Shown here one piece after another: positions 8,396 to 11,506 of a stretch of 11,506 nt of DNA. Every line of letters begins with the position of its first letter. Positions within the stretch are counted from its first letter, which is position 1. The stretch comes from an uncultured Verrucomicrobiales bacterium (lineage in GTDB: Bacteria > Verrucomicrobiota > Verrucomicrobiae > Limisphaerales > CANJSG01), in contig CAMLMI010000130.1 of NCBI GenBank assembly GCA_946480965.1, positions 1-11,506 of the forward strand, in the 5' to 3' direction. The notes under the pieces were generated by a model, which was not told the DNA's origin, searched no databases, and saw nothing but the letters and a program-made list of their open reading frames with translations. Both the position numbers and the translations under genes were made by a program.

Positions 8396-8407
8396 GGAAG
8401 CGCTTCC
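8396..8407. promoter_or_regulatory. 12-bp perfect palindrome in the M1 leader
   Basis: GGAAGCGCTTCC is self-complementary. It lies 31 nt upstream of the M1 GTG start, inside the short segment that must hold that gene's promoter and leader. On the minus strand it overlaps an AGGAGGAA purine run about 40 nt before the start codon, too far for a normal ribosome binding site. It could be an operator or a leader hairpin; function unproven. Confidence 0.3.
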
Positions 8408-8463
8408 TCCTATCTGGAAAGGCGACTGCGGGCCAAGAACGGCGATATTCCCGGCTCCTGATG

Positions 8464-8493
8464 AAAACGCCTTCGACCGGAGATCGAAGGCGT
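8464..8493 (-). terminator. Intrinsic terminator of the PEP-CTERM gene
   Basis: On the minus strand a perfect 10-bp stem (ACGCCTTCGA at 8493-8484 as transcribed, pairing with 8476-8467) closes a seven-base loop and runs straight into TTTT (8467-8464). It begins 25 nt after the stop codon at 8519. The U-run is short, but position and stem quality fit a Rho-independent terminator separating this gene from the M1 gene. Confidence 0.75.
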
Positions 8494-8518
8494 CCGAAAC
8501 GGTTTCGAGTGACGGCGC

Positions 8519-9229
8519 TCAGGCGGGAACCGCCGCGATGTCTGGTTGAACCGAGGCCCGTCGCCGGCGCGCTTCGGCAAAGGCCAATCCGGCGATCAGC
8601 AGGCCGCCGAAGGCCAGCGTGGTCGGCTCCGTCACTGGCGGGGGCGGCGGCTGGAGCTCGCCCTTGTAGTGGTAGCTGGTTGCGCCGCCCGCGAAGAAGA
8701 CTCCCGACAACAGGTCCTGTCCCGCGAAGGAGATGGATTCGAGGAAGTCGTCCACCGTGAGCAGGCCTCCGCCGGAGCGGAAGACGGTGAAGGAGAGCGA
8801 CTCGCCGTTCTGGAACCGATGGGCGCCCCCGCCCGCGCCGCTTGTGCTGAAGGCGAGGCTGAAGTCGAACGGCGGGTTCCCGCCGCCCATCGTTCCGGCC
8901 GGGATCTGGAGAGTCGGAAGATCGAAGCCGGTGGGCGGGGTGAAAAGGAACGTGAGGCCCGAAACGGCCCCCGAGAAGTTGAAGCCCCAGTTGTTGACAT
9001 ACTCGCCCGTCGCCATCGCGAGCGGTTCGAGCAGGAAGTTGACGCTGGTGCTGAACGCACCGACGTCCGAAAGGGTCGCTCTGAGGAGCGGCCCGGTGTT
9101 GGGATGGACCGGTCCGGCCCAAGGAGCCGAATAGTCGAGAGTCACGACCGTGGCCCGGGAGACCCAGGGAGAGGCCGCACAGACGGCGGCCACGCAACCG
9201 AGACGAATTAACGGGAATGATTTTTTCAT
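8519..9229 (-). CDS. PEP-CTERM-like exported surface protein
   Basis: Exported protein of 236 aa, likely anchored or sorted at the envelope by an exosortase-type system. The ATG at 9229 is preceded by AAAGGG with an eight-base spacer, one of the better ribosome binding sites in the window. It opens a signal peptide (M-K-K-S, hydrophobic core, cleavage near residue 26). The mature part (about 27-190) is Gly/Ser/Phe-rich and beta-like, with no enzymatic motif. The C-terminus has a proline run (193-198), then V-T-E201-P202-T-T, a hydrophobic helix (about 205-218) and R221-R-R-R224. This is the three-part PEP-CTERM signal, with the first residue of P-E-P replaced by Thr. Twelve residues follow the Arg cluster, longer than usual. 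Exosortase (EpsH/XrtA-like) genes are not in the window. It is transcribed alone, with a terminator downstream and a divergent gene upstream. The sorting class is well supported; the biological role is unknown. Confidence 0.82.
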   Translation of the reverse strand: MKKSFPLIRLGCVAAVCAASPWVSRATVVTLDYSAPWAGPVHPNTGPLLRATLSDVGAFSTSVNFLLEPLAMATGEYVNNWGFNFSGAVSGLTFLFTPPTGFDLPTLQIPAGTMGGGNPPFDFSLAFSTSGAGGGAHRFQNGESLSFTVFRSGGGLLTVDDFLESISFAGQDLLSGVFFAGGATSYHYKGELQPPPPPVTEPTTLAFGGLLIAGLAFAEARRRRASVQPDIAAVPA

Positions 9230-9284
9230 GGTGTTGCCCTTTGGAGAAACCGCGTTGACCCGAGTTCTAACCCATACGCATTTT

Positions 9285-9303
9285 CGAGGCCGTCCCGGCC
9301 TCG
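9285..9303. repeat. 8-bp perfect hairpin in the divergent promoter region
   Basis: CGAGGCCG (9285-9292) and CGGCCTCG (9296-9303) form a perfect stem with a TCC loop. It lies in the 226-nt region between the divergent PEP-CTERM and small secreted protein genes, 56 nt from the PEP-CTERM start. No T-run follows it in either direction, so it is more likely a leader structure or protein-binding site than a terminator. Confidence 0.4.
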
Positions 9304-9455
9304 CCCACGGTAGGTGTCGCGCGTTCGCGCCGGATTGTCAACGGGCCTGGCCGCCCCAAGCGGAGACAATTTGGTGTCGGGCGCTACGGGTTCGGGCAAA
9401 GCGCAAGAACCGGCCGAACGATTGACGCGCGGGAGGAGCCGGGCACTGTGAAGGC

Positions 9456-9926
9456 ATGAAACGCGCGTGGATTTCCGCAGGTGCCCTGGTGGTGGTCGTC
9501 AACCTGTCCTCCGCCCAGACGAATGCGCCCGTTACCGACGCAGGATCAGTCTCCAAGGAAACGCTGGCCGCTCCTCTGGTGGCGGCGGAATCCCCCGCGT
9601 CGGGCACCGCGGAGACCCCGGCGATCGGGGCAACTTTCCAGTCCGCACCGATGTCGCTCGGGACCGCGAATACGCCGGAAATCTCGGCGGCTCCCATCGA
9701 CGGCATCGAAGGGCGGCGCTTCAACTACACGGGCGCGGTCCCGCAGGCGGTGAAGGGCGGGGGATTCAAAGGGTTCCTCAACCTGTTCAATCCTTTCGCC
9801 AAGCTCTCTGCGGCCGAGAAGGCGCGGTCGGCCTCGTCGGTGGATCGCCCGTTGCCGCGCGGCTTCGTGGACGAAACGGAACTGGAGCCGGTGGGACTCC
9901 GGGTCATCTCGGTCGAGACGAAGTGA
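9456..9926 (+). CDS. Small secreted protein of unknown function
   Basis: I do not recognise a family. The protein is 156 aa. Residues 1-20 form a clear signal peptide (M-K-R, hydrophobic core, S-S-A cleavage). Residues 21 to about 80 are low-complexity, rich in Ala, Thr, Pro and Ser, and look disordered. The C-terminal half looks more conserved: I-E-G-R-R-F-N-Y-T-G near 84-93, G-F-K-G-F-L-N-L-F-N-P-F-A at 103-115, and P-L-P-R-G-F-V-D-E-T near 132-141. There are no cysteines, so it is not a lipoprotein. The ATG at 9456 is preceded by GAAGG very close to the start and by GGAGG 19 nt away; neither has ideal spacing. It is divergent from the PEP-CTERM gene and convergent with the peptidase gene at 10092. 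Signal peptide, high-GC codon use and an open frame support a real gene. Confidence 0.75.
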   Translation: MKRAWISAGALVVVVNLSSAQTNAPVTDAGSVSKETLAAPLVAAESPASGTAETPAIGATFQSAPMSLGTANTPEISAAPIDGIEGRRFNYTGAVPQAVKGGGFKGFLNLFNPFAKLSAAEKARSASSVDRPLPRGFVDETELEPVGLRVISVETK

Positions 9927-9943
9927 GGGGAGGGGAAGGTTCT

Positions 9944-10086
9944 GATCCCAGATGCCGAATACCTGATTCCGGATGGGGAAAGGCCTTCTGTAGTCGAACG
10001 TCAAACCGCGATTGATCGAATCGTCCTCGCTCGGACAGTCGAACTCGCCGGAAACATCCGGTATCAGGGATCAGGCATCCGGTATC
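9944..10086. repeat. Imperfect 32-nt inverted repeat between convergent genes
   Basis: The left arm is 9944-9975 and the right arm 10055-10086. The reverse complement of the right arm matches the left arm at 26 of 32 positions. Each arm is built from short related words (GATNCCGGATG, CCTGAT). The 79-nt spacer contains GTCGAAC twice (9992-9998 and 10039-10045) and a small CGATT/AATCG dyad. The element fills most of the 165-nt gap between the stops of the small secreted protein gene (9926) and the peptidase gene (10092). It could form a cruciform or long hairpin acting on both transcripts. Confidence 0.65.
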
Positions 10087-10091
10087 CGTCT

Positions 10092-11506
10092 TCACTTCTT
10101 CCCCGCCGGAGTAAATCGCCAGTCCACGTGGCCGTCGTAGGCCATCGTTTCACGGACCAGCGCGAATAGTTCCGGGTCGTAGGTGGCGAGCTCTTCGCGG
10201 GTGATGATCGGATGGGCGGTGTCGGCGGGCGGATGGGTTTGTCCGCCGGCGTCGAAGAAGGCGACGACGCCCGAAGCGAAGTAGTCGGAAGCGCTGTGCA
10301 GCGAGGGCGTGCCTTTCCATTTCCCGGCGGCCAGCGCGCCGGCGTGCAGCTCCTTCACCTTCGCGCCGAAGGTTTCGTCGAGGCGCTTCACCCGCAGCTC
10401 GTATTGCTGCACGTCGCGGCCCCGGTTCTCCCAGTTCGGATCGACGGGACGAACCGAGGTCAGGTCGAAGAACGCCTTGGCGAAGAGCCGGACGATCTCG
10501 TGGTCGCCCGCGCCGGGAACGGCGGGATCGGCCAGCACGTTTTCCTCGGCCACGATGACGAGCTTGGTCTGCGGGTTGTATTCCAATTGGCGCAGCACGG
10601 GATCAAAGCCGGGAATCGTGGACATCGCGGAGAACTCCGGCAGATCGCACAGCGATTCGCCCGCGCCGAGCACAACGAGCTTTGCGCCGTCGGCGATGAG
10701 CGCCTTCAGGATGTCGTGCCGGTAGGCGAACATCTTGCGGATCGTGTCGTTGGCCTTGAGCAGCGCGGTGTCCGACGCCTTGTGGCCGATGACGGGAAAC
10801 TCCCGCGCCCAGGTGAACTTGGTGTAGTAGGCGGGGATCTTGAACTTGGCCGGCGGTGCGATGACGACGGGATGCTTCTGGAGGAAGGTGTAGCGCCAGT
10901 CCGTTTGCGGAGTGAATTTGAAGACGCTGCGGACGAACTCGTAGGTCTCGGGATCGTAGGCCTTGAGCTGTTCGCGCGTGGTGATCGGACCGTGGTTCCA
11001 GTTGTTGGGCCGGTTGCTGTCGAAGTAGCACTGCGCGACTTCGGCCCAGAATTCGCCGGGGTTCGACGCGGCGTAGGAAAACTTCCAGAGGCCTTTGTCC
11101 ATCGCCTTCTTGTAGGCGAGGTTCCGGCGAGCGTTCCAGTCGGGCTCGATGCTGCGGAGCGCGCCGTCGATGGTGTGGAGGAACTCGTGCACGCCGATGC
11201 TCTCGTCGTCGTAGCGGTCGATGGGGAGGCTGAGGACGTTCTCCTCGCCGAAGCTGGTGGGGCGTCCGCCGGTGCCGCGCACGCGTTCGTTCATGTAGTC
11301 CGGGTTCCGCGTGTTCCGGTATTCCGGCATGTCGGTGTAGAGCTGGTCGCGCCCCATGATGATGAGATACATCTTGTTCTTCACGAGCGCGTCGAAGATG
11401 TCCGGCCGACCGGCCAACATGCCGCTGGCGATCTCGTAGGTGCGCCGGAGCGCGAGATCGTCCACCACCGGCGCGGCGACGACGGGCATGCCTTTGAGGT
11501 CGATGA
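10092..11506 (-). CDS. Tandem-domain metallopeptidase, lethal-factor/PPEP-like (M34/ATLF type), N-terminus outside window
   Basis: The visible part is 470 residues; the frame stays open to the window edge, so start and any signal peptide are missing. Numbering from the first full codon (11504), two homologous copies are seen. Copy A (about 7-206) has H106-E107-F-L-H110-T-I-D, then Y144, and E151-F-W-A-E155. The Tyr-x6-Glu-x3-Glu block after HExxH is the arrangement I recall for anthrax lethal factor (H686, H690, Y728, E735) and PPEP-1 (H142, H146, Y178, E185). Copy B (about 237-467) aligns throughout: G-x-W-K near 137 and 376-379, and P-I-x-T-R-E-x-L-x-x-Y-D-P-E near 173-186. At the active site it reads H335-E336-I-V-R339, has Pro for the Tyr, and D/S for the two Glu, so it should be inactive. 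The expected role is an extracellular zinc endopeptidase with a degenerate second domain, perhaps for binding. Peptidase class is inferred from motifs; substrate unknown. Confidence 0.78.
   Translation of the reverse strand, partial: IDLKGMPVVAAPVVDDLALRRTYEIASGMLAGRPDIFDALVKNKMYLIIMGRDQLYTDMPEYRNTRNPDYMNERVRGTGGRPTSFGEENVLSLPIDRYDDESIGVHEFLHTIDGALRSIEPDWNARRNLAYKKAMDKGLWKFSYAASNPGEFWAEVAQCYFDSNRPNNWNHGPITTREQLKAYDPETYEFVRSVFKFTPQTDWRYTFLQKHPVVIAPPAKFKIPAYYTKFTWAREFPVIGHKASDTALLKANDTIRKMFAYRHDILKALIADGAKLVVLGAGESLCDLPEFSAMSTIPGFDPVLRQLEYNPQTKLVIVAEENVLADPAVPGAGDHEIVRLFAKAFFDLTSVRPVDPNWENRGRDVQQYELRVKRLDETFGAKVKELHAGALAAGKWKGTPSLHSASDYFASGVVAFFDAGGQTHPPADTAHPIITREELATYDPELFALVRETMAYDGHVDWRFTPAGKK

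Noticed and set aside
8495..8507. CGAAACGGTTTCG dyad beside the PEP-CTERM terminator
   Set aside because: The usable stem is about 5 bp with a three-base loop; the adjacent 10-bp stem with a T-run explains termination better.
5587..8760. A stop-free plus-strand frame of 1057 codons opposite the M1 peptidase
   Set aside because: It is antisense to a gene with complete M1 catalytic motifs and a signal peptide, has no recognisable domain, and its biased composition (Gly, Glu, Val, Arg) is typical of the complement of a high-GC gene.
9422..9455. TTGACG at 9422-9427 as a -35 box for the small secreted protein
   Set aside because: A -10 at normal spacing would fall on ACTGTG, a poor match and only about 5 nt before the start codon.
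1..11506. CRISPR array, tRNA/rRNA, insertion sequence or phage genes
   Set aside because: No regularly spaced direct repeats, no tRNA-like cloverleaf, no transposase or phage motifs were seen on either strand.

Overview
The window is about 11.5 kb of GC-rich bacterial chromosome. It carries seven protein-coding genes, two of them cut by the window edges, and no RNA gene, transposase or CRISPR array that I can see. Several traits together suggest the Verrucomicrobiota or a related PVC lineage: high GC, an exported iduronate-2-sulfatase-like sulfatase, a PEP-CTERM-type surface protein, several large exported metallopeptidases and weak Shine-Dalgarno sequences. This placement is inference; there is no phylogenetic marker in the window.

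Layout, left to right. The plus strand opens with the C-terminal half of an RND-family efflux permease (2-1648). It converges on a minus-strand pair: a secreted DUF885-type metallopeptidase-like protein (5259-3466) followed after 53 nt by a sulfatase (3412-1895), probably one transcript. A 456-nt intergenic stretch follows, whose right end holds three stacked hairpins. Next, still on the minus strand, is an exported M1-family aminopeptidase with HEAT repeats and a C-terminal coiled coil (8364-5716). Upstream of it lies a PEP-CTERM-like protein (9229-8519) with its own intrinsic terminator (8464-8493). Divergent from that is a small secreted protein of unknown function on the plus strand (9456-9926). 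The right edge holds a minus-strand protein (10092 to beyond 11506) with two tandem homologous domains. One has a complete zinc-peptidase signature resembling the anthrax lethal factor/PPEP (M34, ATLF) type; the other is a degenerate copy.

Taken together, this looks like a block of cell-envelope and secreted-hydrolase genes: one sulfatase, three zinc-peptidase-type proteins, one surface-anchored protein and one efflux pump. I see no evidence that they form a single dedicated pathway. The most unusual item is the tandem active/inactive lethal-factor-like peptidase. The next are a 32-nt imperfect inverted repeat between the two convergent genes at 9944-10086, and the hairpin cluster at 5615-5697.
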